Assembly (NCBI GenBank): GCA_034509755.1
Contig: CM067559.1
Coordinates: forward strand, 15,234,501-15,298,500
Reading direction: 5' to 3'
From: Anisodus tanguticus
Taxonomy: Eukaryota; Streptophyta; Magnoliopsida; Solanales; Solanaceae
Length of the DNA stretch: 64,000 bases
In this document: in pieces, positions 34,011-45,409 of the stretch
How positions within the stretch are numbered: the stretch's first letter is position 1
How the letters are laid out: every line of letters starts with the position of its first letter
Translations under genes and position numbers: made by a program
Notes under the pieces: model-generated
Told to the model about the DNA's origin: nothing
Database searches by the model: none
Seen by the model: only the letters and a program-made list of their open reading frames with translations

Positions 34011-34129
34011 AATGACAAAGTTGAGGCAAGCCATTCTCTGCAAAAGATGAAAATATTTTCAAAGATAAAAGAGACAAGAAAGGGTCATGACAACATAAAT
34101 TGCAAGTCTGTGGCTCTATCAAATTACAA

Positions 34130-35161
34130 TTTTTTCATTAATTTTACTTATATGTATGAAGCTTTTTACGACTCCTGTATTTATTTCAGCTATACAGTCA
34201 GTTGTTATAATTCTGTTAAATATTACTACTTTAATTCTTAATATGTTGCTCAGTATATTTATTAAATCTAATGTTCTTAGTTGTCTACCTATTAAACTAT
34301 TCTGTCTAGATATTCTTGGTTCACTTCTAATTATTTATTTGGATCCTTCTATTTGTGGTTTTAATCTATGTGATGGTGTTGTAGTTCTATTGTTAAAATC
34401 CATTTGTATTTCTTCTGGTATTGTTATTCTAGCATTTTCCTTGTGTTTTATATGTTCTAATATATCTTGATATAGTTTTGGTACTAAAATATTCATTTCA
34501 TGTTGTTTTCTTACATGGTGATTTTTGATTAAAGCATATATTCTTTTTGTTTCTATACTTATTACTTTGCTACTTGGTGACATTTTTATTCTATCTAATT
34601 TATAATATAGGTTAAATCTAGTTCTTTCTGTTCATCTTTTAATGATATACTAAAATCTGGTTGTACTGTAAATTTTAATTTTTGGTATATTAAATTTTCT
34701 TTTATTATTGATATTAAGGAGTCTTGTAGATTTTCTAATATTCTATCATCTAATATGTATAGTTATATAGGTGTGTCTATATTCTTATGAAAATATGCTT
34801 TTATAGTAAATTCTATTCCTCCAAAATATATGTTTCTATATTTTTTAGCTTCTTTCGTAGATAGTTTTGCTAATTCTCATTTGATAATTTCATCTGTTAT
34901 TAAGCTTATTTTTGCTTTTCCATTTACACTAGTTGTGTCAATTATATTTTCATGTTTTTGTACTATATATCTCACTTCTTTATTTCTTTCAAACCATTTT
35001 GTTTTAAATATTTTCTTAATTGATAATTCTTCTTTTTCTCCTTGTATCTTTTGATATATGTCTTGTTTAAAGCTTAAAGTTTGTGTTATACCTCCTTCAT
35101 ATGTATTCATTTGGTAATATGTTTCATTTGAATCTTCTACTATTTCTTTTCTTTTATCCAT
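34130..35161 (-). pseudogene. Putative pararetrovirus movement-protein-like ORF (broken)
   Basis: The frame from 35161 is open to 34877; pieces continue in the same and other frames (YFGGIEFTIKAYFHKNIDTP near 34790-34850; ETKRIYALIKNHHVRKQHEM at 34500-34560). Position and the hydrophobic beta-rich segments suggest a 30K-type movement protein, which in living viruses opens plasmodesmata. The assignment is tentative; the region could instead be the start of a capsid ORF. It stops at the inversion junction. Confidence 0.45.
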
Positions 35162-35231
35162 TAATTAATTTGTTAATGTATTCATATTGTTCTCTTATGA
35201 TGTCATTTTGAGTTTTTATTTCATTATCCTT

Positions 35232-35528
35232 TCAGATTATTTCTCTTAATTTTTCTTCTCTTAGTTTTATATTTTCTTCTCTTAGTTTTATATTTTCTTC
35301 TTCTTTTTGTCTCAATCTTTCGTCTTTTAGTACTATCATATTTCTTAAGGTTTTAATAGTATTTTCTTGTTCACTTATTCTTTGGAAATTTTCTTGTAAA
35401 CATTGATCTCTATCTTTTATAAGATCTATACTTATTCTGCAACTTTCTGTATGTTGGTTTATATATCTATTATATGTAAAAGGGTTTTCAGCTATTTTTT
35501 GAAGTTGACTTAATTTATTTTCATCCAT
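35232..35528 (-). CDS. Pararetrovirus small coiled-coil ORF (98 aa)
   Basis: The open frame has a C-terminal half rich in Glu, Lys and Arg with a repeated segment (EENIKLREENIKLREEK), a predicted coiled coil. By place between the primer site and the movement-type ORF it resembles the small virion-associated or unknown ORFs of caulimovirids. It lacks a diagnostic motif and is part of a fossil, so expression is doubtful. Confidence 0.5.
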   Translation of the reverse strand: MDENKLSQLQKIAENPFTYNRYINQHTESCRISIDLIKDRDQCLQENFQRISEQENTIKTLRNMIVLKDERLRQKEEENIKLREENIKLREEKLREII

Positions 35529-35850
35529 AATGTTCTATTGTCATTCGTAGGTCTGCATTTAAATCTGATATTAAATGGTTTTGTATATTTATTTATGTAT
35601 TTAGATTTATTAATTCTCTATATGTTCTTATAATATTATCCAAGTCTGTACTAATTTCTACTAGCTCACTATCATTTTCTATCATGTTTTCTAATCTCTG
35701 TTTCTTTAATGATAATAATTCATTATAACATCTTCATAGTATTTCATTTTGGTTTCTTCTCTGTATTAAGATGTGTTTTAATTTTTTACATAACCATTTT
35801 GTTTTATTTTTCCATTAACTTCTGCAAACAACGGATGTTTCTTCATATTA
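35525..35850 (-). pseudogene. First small ORF region of the pararetrovirus 5' half
   Basis: An ATG near 35850 starts KKHPLFAEVNGKIKQNGY. After a shift a helix-rich frame (LSLKKQRLENMIENDSELVE) runs until its stop overlaps the start codon of the next ORF at 35528. Overlapping stop/start pairs are common in pararetroviruses. Function unknown. Confidence 0.45.
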
Positions 35851-35910
35851 TTATTGTTCTATACTATTTTCTGTGCTATTAATATTACATTCGGTAAAAT
35901 TCCTATTCGT

Positions 35911-35923
35911 GGCTCTGATACCA
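35911..35923 (-). promoter_or_regulatory. Pararetrovirus tRNA-Met primer-binding site
   Basis: The minus strand reads TGGTATCAGAGCC, complementary to the initiator tRNA-Met 3' end and the standard origin of minus-strand DNA in Caulimoviridae. No LTR flanks it, which separates it from the LTR elements in the window. Confidence 0.75.
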
Positions 35924-35930
35924 TTATTAG

Positions 35931-36093
35931 GGTGAATATTTTCATCATCTAATAACCCTAAAAATAGAAGGAATATAGATGATATTTTAACAATAATTAT
36001 ATCAACATTAGTTATTTCAAAGCACCCACAACTGCCTCTTTCATCTACTCCTCACTCATCCAATAATTGTGTACTATTTCCTATTTTATGACA
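35931..36093. other. Spacer between pararetrovirus 5' half and retroposed tail
   Basis: AT-rich; may include further viral leader. Nothing else is recognised. Confidence 0.35.
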
Positions 36094-36114
36094 TATGTAC
36101 ACATTATTTAAAAC

Positions 36115-36257
36115 TTCGAACTGTTTTGAATGTTTTTTTTGAGCTGAGGGTTTATTAAAATAACATCTCTACCTTCCAAAGTAGGGTTACGTTTACACAC
36201 TACCCTCCCAGACCCCAATTGTACCCCAGTTGTGGGATTACAATGGGTATGTTGTTG
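36115..36257 (+). mobile_element. Retroposed RTE/TS-SINE-type 3' tail, second copy
   Basis: Carries GAGCTGAGGGTTTATTA, CAAAGTAGGGTTACG, CTACCCTCCCAGACCCC and ends GGGTATGTTGTTG. It is flanked by a diverged long direct repeat: TATGTACACATTATTTAAAAC (36094-36114) and TATGTACGCATCATTTAAAC (36258-36277). It is the most diverged of the three isolated tails. Confidence 0.82.
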
Positions 36258-36277
36258 TATGTACGCATCATTTAAAC

Positions 36278-36649
36278 GGAAAAAAGTATAACATTCCCGG
36301 AATCTCTTTTTCTACATTGCAACAGAGATGCTACATAAAATATCTGATATTTACAGTTGCAACTACAGTACCTTCTTCCGCTTGTAGCAGTAGTTTAAAT
36401 ACCATCAAGAAAAACTTATGATTGTAAGTGGATATTTGCAGTTAGTATCTTATGAACAATCATATATGTTTTAAAGAAAGAGAAGAATTCACATGAATAC
36501 TTCCACTGGTTAATAAATGTTTTTTGGTCCTAAGACTATAAAACATCAGCCTCTTCTAATCCTGAAGCTAACATACATAGGGGGTCAGCAGGGACGGAAC
36601 TTCAACTTCAGAATAATACTAAATGATTTGGAAATTGGTAGAGTTGCTG
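36278..36649. other. Unassigned stretch
   Basis: No coding frame or repeat is recognised. Confidence 0.35.
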
Positions 36650-37345
36650 AATGTTGAAGCACTTGAGCTGTTTCAGGACACAACAAATACTGAAGATTCT
36701 TTGATATGGAATGGACAAACAATAAGGTACCTACAGCAAAGCCAGCCTACTCCTTAATCTCTAGCAACAGTCAGGTGGGCAACAACTGGCCTTAGAGGCA
36801 GATCTGGAAAATCAAAAGCTGTATGGTTGCTGGCTCGGTTACAGGAAACTTGAAGAAAAGAGGAACTTATATGAGCTCCAGGTGTTACTTATGCTATGCA
36901 GAGTTACAGAACAATAGGCAGCTATTCTTCCAATGTGAGTCACTACTCAGCTATGACAACTATTTCTCAGCGTGGTTGGACTTAGGTGGACTTTGGCAAA
37001 GTCCACAACTGACCTTTTCAGAGGTTGGTATAATCAGGCAGGCAGTGTAAGACATAAGAATTGGTGGAATTTGATCCCAGCTTGCATTTGGTGGATAGTT
37101 GGAAGAAAAGCAATTCTAGGTGTTTCGAAGATCTTCTATTAAGCGAATTAAAATGAATTGCTTTTTCAGTTTTGGTGTAAAGAAACTTATGTAAATGATG
37201 ATGAATCCATGCTAGGCTTCATAGAGTCCTTGTATGAAGAACAGGGATATGATTTTGCACTCTTTTGGGATCTGTAAACTGGCTATCAGCACAGCCTTTG
37301 TGCTGATGGTTTATACAATTGTTACCTTTATTAAAAAAAAGTCAG
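36650..37345 (+). mobile_element. 5'-truncated L1 LINE fragment
   Basis: The 36823-37050 piece encodes the L1 ORF2 zinc-binding end: LKKRGTYMSSRCYLCYAELQ followed by LFFQCESL. An RNA-like 3' part follows (GGTGTAAAGAAACTTATG, GTGCTGATGGTTTATACAAT) and ends ACCTTTATTAAAAAAAAG at about 37326-37342, an A-tail. The left boundary is approximate. Confidence 0.75.
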
Positions 37346-37548
37346 CCTCTAGTTCAAGTTAAGGTGATATTTGCTGAGAATTGTCAAAACCAGAAAAACA
37401 AGTGGACCTAAGACGGATCTAAAAATAGTAATTTCAACAGAGGGAAACAACAAAATCCGATCCGATTTATCGTAATCAATTAGTTAACATGTTGGTTAAC
37501 TGTATTCTGAAACATGGAAAAAATCATTCGCTTATCAAATTATCTATC

Positions 37549-37654
37549 ACAACAACAACAACAACAACAACAACAACCTCTGGAGAGGGTAGGGTGTACG
37601 CTGACCTTACCTCTACCTTGAGAGGTCGGCTGTTTCTGAGAGACCCTCAGCTCA
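37549..37654 (-). mobile_element. Retroposed RTE/TS-SINE-type 3' tail, third copy (minus)
   Basis: The plus strand shows (ACA)n(ACAACA) then CCTCTGGAGAGGGTAGGG and CTGAGAGACCCTCAGCTC, the complement of the same tail. The perfect 16-bp direct repeat TATCAAATTATCTATC flanks it at 37533-37548 and 37655-37670. The apparent CAA microsatellite is the (TTG)n end of this insert. Confidence 0.87.
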
Positions 37655-37670
37655 TATCAAATTATCTATC

Positions 37671-38079
37671 GAGCCGTGCAAAAGATTCAGAGTGAGCACT
37701 ACTTGACCAAAGTGAAAATGAAAAATATGGTGAAACAGAAACTGAAACTGAAACTGAAAAGAAAAATTAAGTTAATGAAATATGCAGAAACAAGTGAAGA
37801 AGATAAGTACAGTCTGGTTCACAAATCATTTTCTGTATACTTGCAATTCCATTTTGTGATCTAATATTCCTTGGTTGAAGACATGGTATTCCGCTCAAGA
37901 CTAAAAGGGTTGAAGTTCAACAGCTCTATGCACACAAACAGGTATTTCTACTCGGAAAGAAGCACGCATCCAGACAAATATTCACATGGCACTCTTATAC
38001 TTCGCTATATTTGATATACCTAGTCCCTAAAATACTTTTACAGTCTCGACAACAATTGGGTAGTTGTGGACCAAACAAT
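37671..38079. other. Unassigned stretch before copia B
   Basis: A short AAACTGAAACTG repeat lies near 37736-37760. Nothing else is recognised. Confidence 0.35.
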
Positions 38080-39639
38080 TGTAGGGTTTTGTTGGGTTCA
38101 AAATACATAATTAAGCACATCGGAAGTTTAAAATTTTGTTCTACTTACCCCAACAATTTATTCTGATATGGTTATATGACAATCAAAACCTGTAACATAA
38201 AACATGAACACTTACAGGTTATATTATCTAGAGTTTTTACTTATGGAGTACACGCGACTGTCCCTTCGACTGCAAGCACTATGCTATAGTGTATTCCTCT
38301 GTCAAGAAAGCCAGAAAATCTTGACAGAGGGTTGAGAGAGTTTTGTCCTAGACTCTAAGTCTAGAATTAGTTTTTAGGTGAAGTGTTTAATAAACAATGG
38401 GGAGTGCTGTATTTATAGTTGAAAATTAGGTCAGAAAAATGTTTTAGGATTAGGCTTAAGCCTGACCCAAAATCCGAGGTACAGTGGGCCAGTCCGACTG
38501 GGCTCACTGCCGGTTCGGCGCCTCGGCGCCTTACGTAAAATTCAATTTCCTGTTTTCATTTAATATATATATATTCAACACATTAAATCCAAAATCTAAT
38601 TTTGATTTAATTAAATAATTTCCATCTAATATAAATTATCTCATAGTTATTATCAATTTAAATATCTCGATTCCAAATCGAATATTTAATACTTTCTCAA
38701 TACACCCTTAGATCGAAGAGACAATCGACATAGTGTGATCCTATAGGCTTTCATATATCGACACTAATCCAATTAAGGTTCATACGGAACTCCTAGACTG
38801 CGTCGTACGACGAACTCAATATATGAAGTACGTTTACATGAATCCAACAAACATAACCTTTATGTGAGATGATAAATTCCTTTCATTCGCGACACACTCG
38901 ATCAAGCTTAGGATTTGCCATGTGTCTATCCAAATGGCTTGATCACTTTATCTCATCTATATTAGTCGACAACTAGATCATATTCTAAATATGTCTCTTG
39001 CATTGGCCAATGATTTGGTCGACCTAATATCACTGAGAAGTTGAGTGCTCTCTCGAATATCCAATCGAGGAATGAATCCTATTCTTGGCTCAACTACCAT
39101 ATTAATTTACATCATAATGCACCCAACACAAGCCGTATCTTATCCTATAAAGAGTTTAATCTTAGGACAGGATCAAAGTATATTACTCTGTAAACAAGGT
39201 GCGTATTGACCTCAAGTCAAATGACCTTCATCTCCCACACGCTGATAACACTTTAGACATGTATAACAAATAGTTTATCAGCAGGGTATATCAATACTTT
39301 TCAAAAGTATCCATGTGTCCATCACTAGTAACCATCACTAGTAGCAGGTGAGACATAGTACATTATCTAAGAATGTGACGCTGACCACATGTCAACTTAT
39401 AACATATCATCGATATCTCATTCTCGATGATCATTAGTCGAGGCTATTTTAGAGTTACGCTCTATCATTAATATCTCACTCTATTAATGACAGCGTAAGC
39501 TCAAAGGATGCACATTAATGAATAATTACAAGCAATCAAATAATAATTTAATAATTTCAAATGCCATATATATTAATCTTATTAATAATACGAATGTGTT
39601 CAAGTACATTTGTCCCTCTCTAGGACAAACATACTTTCA
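38080..39639 (-). repeat. 3' LTR (left) of copia B
   Basis: The 1560-bp LTR is collinear with 45410-46981. The inner end TTTCA is followed by the complement of a purine tract (minus-strand CCAAGTGGGAGAT), the polypurine tract. Confidence 0.93.
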
Positions 39640-39649
39640 ATCTCCCACT

Positions 39650-42600
39650 TGGCCTAGAGCCAATCTCCGATATATCTAATACCCATGTTTTCAAAATGAC
39701 CATTATGCTTAACTAAGCTTAATGGTTTAGTAAACGGGTCAGCTAGATTATCATATGTGGGAACATAGTCTAATCTTATTTCTTCAGTTTCAACCATCTC
39801 TCTGAGTATGTGGTATTTCCTCGGTACATGCTTGTTTCTGTTTGTTGATCTTGGTTCCTTAGCTTGCGCAATCGCACCAGTGTTGTCGCAATAAATCGTT
39901 ATTGGACAAGTGGCACTTGGAACAACCCCTAATTCATTCAGGAACTCAGATATCGCGGCAACTTCTTTACTAGCTTCCGATCCAGCAATGTACTCGGCTT
40001 CAGTTGTCGAATCAGCAGTTGTAGCTTGCTAGGAACTTTTCCAACTCTCTATTCCACCATTGAAAATGAAGGCATATCCAGATTGATATTTGAAGTCATC
40101 AAGATATGTCTGGAAGCTAGCATCAGTGTACCCAGTACACACTAGTTTCTCTTGTCCACCATAGACTAAGAAATATTCTTTAGTTCATCTAAGATACTTA
40201 AGAATACTCTTGACTGCTTTCCAGTGTTCTTCTCCATGATTCTGTTGGAATTTGCAAGTCATAATAAGTGCATAAGACACATCTGGCCTCGTACCAGGTC
40301 ATGACATACATGATAGATCCTATAGCTGAATCATATGAGATTCTTTTCATGCGTTCAAGTTCTGCAACAGTAGAAGGACTATCCTTCTTTGATAACGTGA
40401 TGCCTTGACCCATGAAAGACTTCATCTCTTGGAGTTTTCCATAGAGAATCGTCTTAGCACTTTGTATATGTATATGGACTGTGACAACCCCAACAATCTA
40501 TTAGGTCTATCTCTATAGATCCTAATTCCAAGAATGTAGCAGGCTTCACCCAAGTCCTTCATCATGAAGGTGATGGATAACAATTCCTTGACTGATTGCA
40601 TGAGAGTCTTATTTTCTCCCATTATTAATATGTCATCTACATATATAACAATGAAGACAATACTCCATTGCTTGCGCTTACTATAAATGCAGGGATCTTA
40701 TTTGCTTCTAACAAAGTCAAACGATTTGACTGCTTTGTCAAAGCAAATATCCCAACTCCTTGAGACTTGCTTAAGTCTATAAATTGACTTCTGTAGCTTG
40801 CATACTACTTTGGGCTTAATCTTGGATGTAAAACCCTCAGGTTGTATCATATACACCTCCTCAATTAGGTTACCATTGAGGAAAGCAGTTTTAACATCCA
40901 TTTGCCAAATGTCATAATTATAGTATGCGACTATTGCAAGCAAAATCCGAATGAACTTAATTTTTGCAACAGGTGAAAAGGTAATCGACCCCATGCCATT
41001 GATTATAACCTTTAGCCACCAATCTTGCCTTATAAGTATGTACCTTGCCATATGCATCAATCTTCTTCTTGAAGACCCATTTTCATCCTATAGGTCTAAC
41101 CCCTGTTGGCAGATCAACAAAGTTCCAAACTTGATTGATGTACATTGAGTCCATCTCAGATTTCATGGCTTCTTGCCATCTCTGCGAATCAATGTCTAAC
41201 ATAGCTTCGATGTAGGTTGTAGGTTCATCATCATCAGGAATATCTATCTCATTGTGTGTTTCAACTAGGAGATTAAGTCTTTCAGACGGACAATGAGTCC
41301 TAGTGGTCCTACGGAGTTGATTATTATGCGTTTCAGTGTTTGTTGCATTCTGATTGTGAGAAGGTTTTTGTGTGCTGGATAATCCATCACCTTGAGAGCT
41401 TTCAGGAATGTCATTTTCATGTATTTCTTGAATGGAATGATGTACAACCATTGTATCATCTTCCATTGGCTGTGTATGAGAGCCTTACATTTCTGCATTA
41501 TCTCTCACAACACTCCTACTGGCTGAAGGGCAAACTCTAAGCACCCAATCTTCACCAAATACTCCCACTGAATCCTTGTCTAGGTCTTTTGATGAGGGTT
41601 CAACTTCTGTGTTATGTTGTGGTTCTTGAATTTCTTCAGGTTCTATCTTATTGCAGCTCTTTTCATTGTAGACATAGTCTTCTTCAAGGAAAGTTGCATG
41701 TCTGGAAACAATGATCTTATGTTCTCCAAGAAGATAGAAATAGTATCCCTTAGTTTCCTTTGGATACCCCACAAAATAATATTTCTCACTTTTAGATTCC
41801 AACTTGTCAGTAAGCATCTTCTTTACATATGTAGGGCACCCCCAGGGTCACATGTGTTTAAATGTTGGCTTCTTGCCATTCCATATCTCATATGGAGTTT
41901 TCTCTATTGACTTTGAAGGAACCCTATTCAGAATATAAGTTGCTTTGCAATGCATAGCCCCAAAGGTATGTTGGTAGAGTTGAGAAAATCATCATGGATC
42001 TAACCATATCTAATAGGGTTTGATTTCTCCTTTCAGCAACACCATTCATCTGTGGTGTTCCATGAGGTGTCCATTGTGATTGGACTCCATGAGGCTTCAA
42101 GTAATCCATAAATTCTTTACTTAAGTATTCACCTCCTCGATCTGATCGAAGGGTCTTGATACTTGTTTCAAGTTGCTTCTCTACTTCTGACTTGTACTCC
42201 TTGAATTTCTCAAAGGCTTCAGACTTGTGTTTCATAAGATACGCATGCCCAAACCTTGTGAAATCGTCTGTAAAAGTGATGAAGTAAGGGAAGCCTCCCT
42301 TAGCTTGAGTTGAAAATGGCCCACATACATCAGTATGGACCACCTCAAGTACCTCTTTGGCTCGCACCCCTTTCCCAGAAAGTGTTTTGTTGGTCATCTT
42401 TCCTCTCAAGCAAGATTCACAGTTATCATAGGACTCCAAGTCAAATAGTTCCAGGTAGTCTAACTTTCTTAATCTTGCTATCCTTGATTTATTGATGTGA
42501 CCAAGTCTACAGTGCCATAAGTAGGTGGGGTTTCTTGGATTACTTATCTTAGCTCGTTTATTTTGCACATTGAAAATTTCACGACTACAGTTTAGAACAT

Positions 42601-43825
42601 ACAAACCATCCACAAGCGGAGCATTTCCACAAACAAAACCATTAAAAGACAGTACAAAACTGCCATTGACAATAAATGAGGAAAACTCCTCAATGTCTAA
42701 CATTGGGATAGAAATGATATTCCTCGTTAATGAGGGAGCAAAATAATAATTATTTAGTTCTAAACAAAAGCCTGAAGGTAAATCTAGTCTATAAGTTCCC
42801 ACACGTTCAGCATCCACTCGTGCTTCATTTCCAACGTGCAGGTCTACCTCCCAAGGTCCAACCTTTCTGCTGTCAATCAGACCCTGCACATTATTACAAA
42901 TGTGTGAACCACATGTGGTATCCAATATCCAGCAGTGAGAGTTATTTATATACATATTTATCTCAATGACAAACATACCTTGTCCAGTAGAGCCAGGAGC
43001 ACCTAATGCTTTGCCTCCTCTTGGAGCTATGCAATCCTTCTTCCAGTGCCCCTTCTTCTTGCAGTTGAGGCACACATCCGAAGCTACCTTTTCCTTCTTC
43101 TGAACACCTCCTCTAGGTTTCATAACTGTAGGTGCAATAACTGTCTTACCCTTCTTCTTCTGTATGTTCGTACCCTTGGGTTTGAACTTGCTAGAAGAGT
43201 CCACCATGAGCACGACTTCACCTTTAGAGGTAGATGATTCAAAGGTCTTCAACATGTTGTGAAGCTCTGGAAGACTTGCCTTGGTCCCATTCATATTGAA
43301 GTTCACAATGAAATTCTCAAATGAACCATGAAGTGAATTCAGGATCAGGTTGACAGAGACATTTATAGGCAACTTCGTTCCAATCGAAGCCAACCTTTCT
43401 ATCAGTCCAATCATTTTCAGAATATGCGCTGACACTTGACCCTTTTCGTTCAGCTTACACTTGAAAAGGTCTCTTAACATGTCATACTCCATTGTTTGAG
43501 ACTGTGAGTCATAGAGACTCTTCAAGTGTTCTAGCATTTCGTTGAGGCCCATGTTTTCATGTTGCCTCTGTAACTCCACAGTCATAGAGGATAACATTAC
43601 ACACTGTTCCGAGGTAGCATCGTCTAGATGTTACTGATAAGCCACCTTGTCAAACAGGGCATACTCAGCAGAGCTTTCAGCAGGGACTGTGGGGAACACT
43701 GTGTCTAACACATACTCAATTCTTTCTTGTCTTAACACCAATCACATATTTCTTAACCAGCCAGGGTAATTTGCTCCAGTCAGCTTGTTTGTCTCGACCA
43801 ACATTTTCAGTGATAGATTCAACAT
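39650..43825 (-). pseudogene. gag-pol of copia B (few disruptions)
   Basis: The ATG at 43825 opens Gag (TNKLTGANYPGWLRNM), with two in-frame stops near 43747 and 43633. From 43597 a 557-codon open frame covers the rest of Gag, the CCHC knuckle CLNCKKKGHWKKDC, the protease site WILDTTCGSH (usual DTGC/A altered to DTTC) and integrase with HCRLGHINKSR, CESCLRGK, DDFTRFG, RSDRGGEY and GVAERRNQT, so the D, D and E residues are kept. A shift near 41935 ends it. RT pieces follow: WQMDVKTAFLNGNLIEEVYM, then YVDDILIMGENK near 40620-40650, so the catalytic YVDD is intact. RNase H lies at about 40420-39660. A single polyprotein cannot be made without readthrough. Confidence 0.92.
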
Positions 43826-44739
43826 TTTGTATAAAATGAAGATATAGATAGACTTGAAATTACACTCTAATATATATTATATTGAACACATTCGTTAACT
43901 AATTAACATGACCTTTAGTTTAATTAGCTCCCACTATTTTAACATACTCTTCGACCCCATGGAAGAATACAAACTCATATCTAATATGGTCATAATGGGC
44001 CAAGATCCAGGTTCATACTATCTCCGCGTTTACTGTGGCTGATAACTTCAATAACATAACCCAGTAGGTTTCCAAACCAATTACAAATAATTTGTAACTC
44101 TTGTTTGACCGAATGTTCTAAACATTCGATCTGCGTCCCTCGGCTTGTCCGACACTGTGGCACCAAGACAGCCTAGCAAGTCAACCCCGTTATGCGACTG
44201 CAATTATGTATCTAAGTGAGTTTTGCCTTATAGAGCAAATACTGTGGTGTAAATACTCATGAAGGTTTATCCCCCACTTCTATATTTAATATGCATCTAT
44301 GAAAGAGTCTGAGTCCTCGTAGACTTAGAGCAAATGCTATGGCATAAATACTCATCTCGCCGAAAAGGATTTTTCACTACAATCAATTATAACGACGACA
44401 CATTCATTTCAAATGAGACTTGTATTAAAATTTTAGGGAATATTTTAATTCAGAGTTTTAACCAAGATCAACTCTAGTATGTTATATCAAATGTAACATC
44501 TTAATTATCATGCAAAGCCTATTAAGCACTTATTGGGTACCGCCTGCCCAAGCATGATATTAAGCGGTTTAAACACATACTGGGTGCCGCCTACCCAGAC
44601 AGTTATTTGCGGACGTTATTCTAGTAATTTAAATGACAAATAATTTGACATTTAGTACATAAACAATATACTTATCAAATAATAAACTTTATAATAATAA
44701 TAATCGTGGGTTAAACATTTTGAATTTTTTTTTCCGGAC
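43826..44739. other. Leader region of copia B upstream of gag
   Basis: AT-rich untranslated sequence of the element. Two GGGTRCCGCCTRCCCA segments near 44534 and 44581 form a local direct repeat. No coding frame is seen. Confidence 0.5.
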
Positions 44740-45050
44740 CGATGGGGCCGCGACGCTAATTATTAGAGCCACGACTCCAGTGAGGCAGAAACCGAAATTC
44801 TGCTTCTGCAATGCATTAGCGCCGCGGCGTCTCCGCGGCACTGGCAAGGGAGAAACCTTTCGGCTTCTGTAGTTCATTAGGGCCGTGGTGCTCCACCATG
44901 GAGCCGCGACGCCTACTTTCCAGTAAGTCCAGAATTTTAAAATTGAAGCATTAGGGCCGCGACGCTCCACCATGGAGCCGCGCCTTCGCCTTGAAACCTT
45001 AGCAAGCACTGCAACACCCTACCATAGGGCCGCGATGCCGACGTCCTGAG
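44740..45050 (-). repeat. GC-rich GCCGCGRCGC repeats in the copia B leader
   Basis: Between the primer site and gag, in otherwise AT-rich sequence, the segments ATTAGNGCCGCGGCG and GGGCCGCGACGCTCCACCAT-GGAGCCGCG recur about five times with variation. They can form strong hairpins. A related set lies at 52205-52370. Confidence 0.8.
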
Positions 45051-45396
45051 TTTTCTAAAATCGTTCGGGCCCTAAATCCAATTTAGGGATCAAATCACAG
45101 ATCCTTTATCATCACCCACCATTATCAATAACGCACATATTGACCATTATCCATTCTTACCCGTTCTTTGCCGTGCACCGTGCAATGAGCCAGATATCTG
45201 CACTTTTGGCTTAGTTCAAGTTAGAACGGAATGACTTCCTCGAGTTAGCGTAGTAGATAATTTAGGGTGACTTAAAAGGTCTACCTTGTTCAGCCAAGAT
45301 TTGTAGGATTTCAAGAATCCTTGTTTTAATCTAATTTTATGTTTAACCCATATTATTATGTTATTCAATTGTTATAAAATTATTGAACCAACTTGA

Positions 45397-45408
45397 GCTC
45401 TGATACCA
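45397..45408 (-). promoter_or_regulatory. Primer-binding site of copia B
   Basis: The minus strand reads TGGTATCAGAGC one base inside the LTR, complementary to initiator tRNA-Met. Confidence 0.9.
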
Positions 45409-45409
45409 C

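Larger units (their letters stand above)
32240..34110 (+). mobile_element. Endogenous pararetrovirus (Caulimoviridae), 3' half, plus orientation
   Basis: The order RNase H end, a downstream ORF, then a promoter-like intergenic region matches the genome end of caulimovirids. Family knowledge: solanaceous genomes carry such remnants (Solendovirus-like tobacco vein clearing virus relatives). The genus here is inference. The fragment is directly bordered on the left by the hAT terminus and on the right by an inverted 5' half. Stops and shifts show it is a fossil. Confidence 0.75.
34115..35930 (-). mobile_element. Endogenous pararetrovirus, 5' half, minus orientation
   Basis: Reading the minus strand from 35923: a tRNA-Met primer site, a short leader, a run of small ORFs with coiled-coil character, then a movement-protein-like region ending near 34115. 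This is the start of a caulimovirid genome. It faces the plus-oriented 3' half, so the two halves meet head to tail-end in inverted orientation. Confidence 0.7.

Noticed and set aside
33832..34470. Hydrophobic short ORFs near the viral junction as membrane proteins
   Set aside because: They arise from AT-rich, T-rich antisense of viral sequence, a common artefact.
32240..35930. An intact, inducible pararetrovirus
   Set aside because: The central genes are missing, the halves are inverted, and all main frames have stops or shifts.
37549..37580. (ACA)n as an independent microsatellite
   Set aside because: It is the (TTG)n end of a minus-strand retroposed tail, inside a perfect 16-bp duplication.
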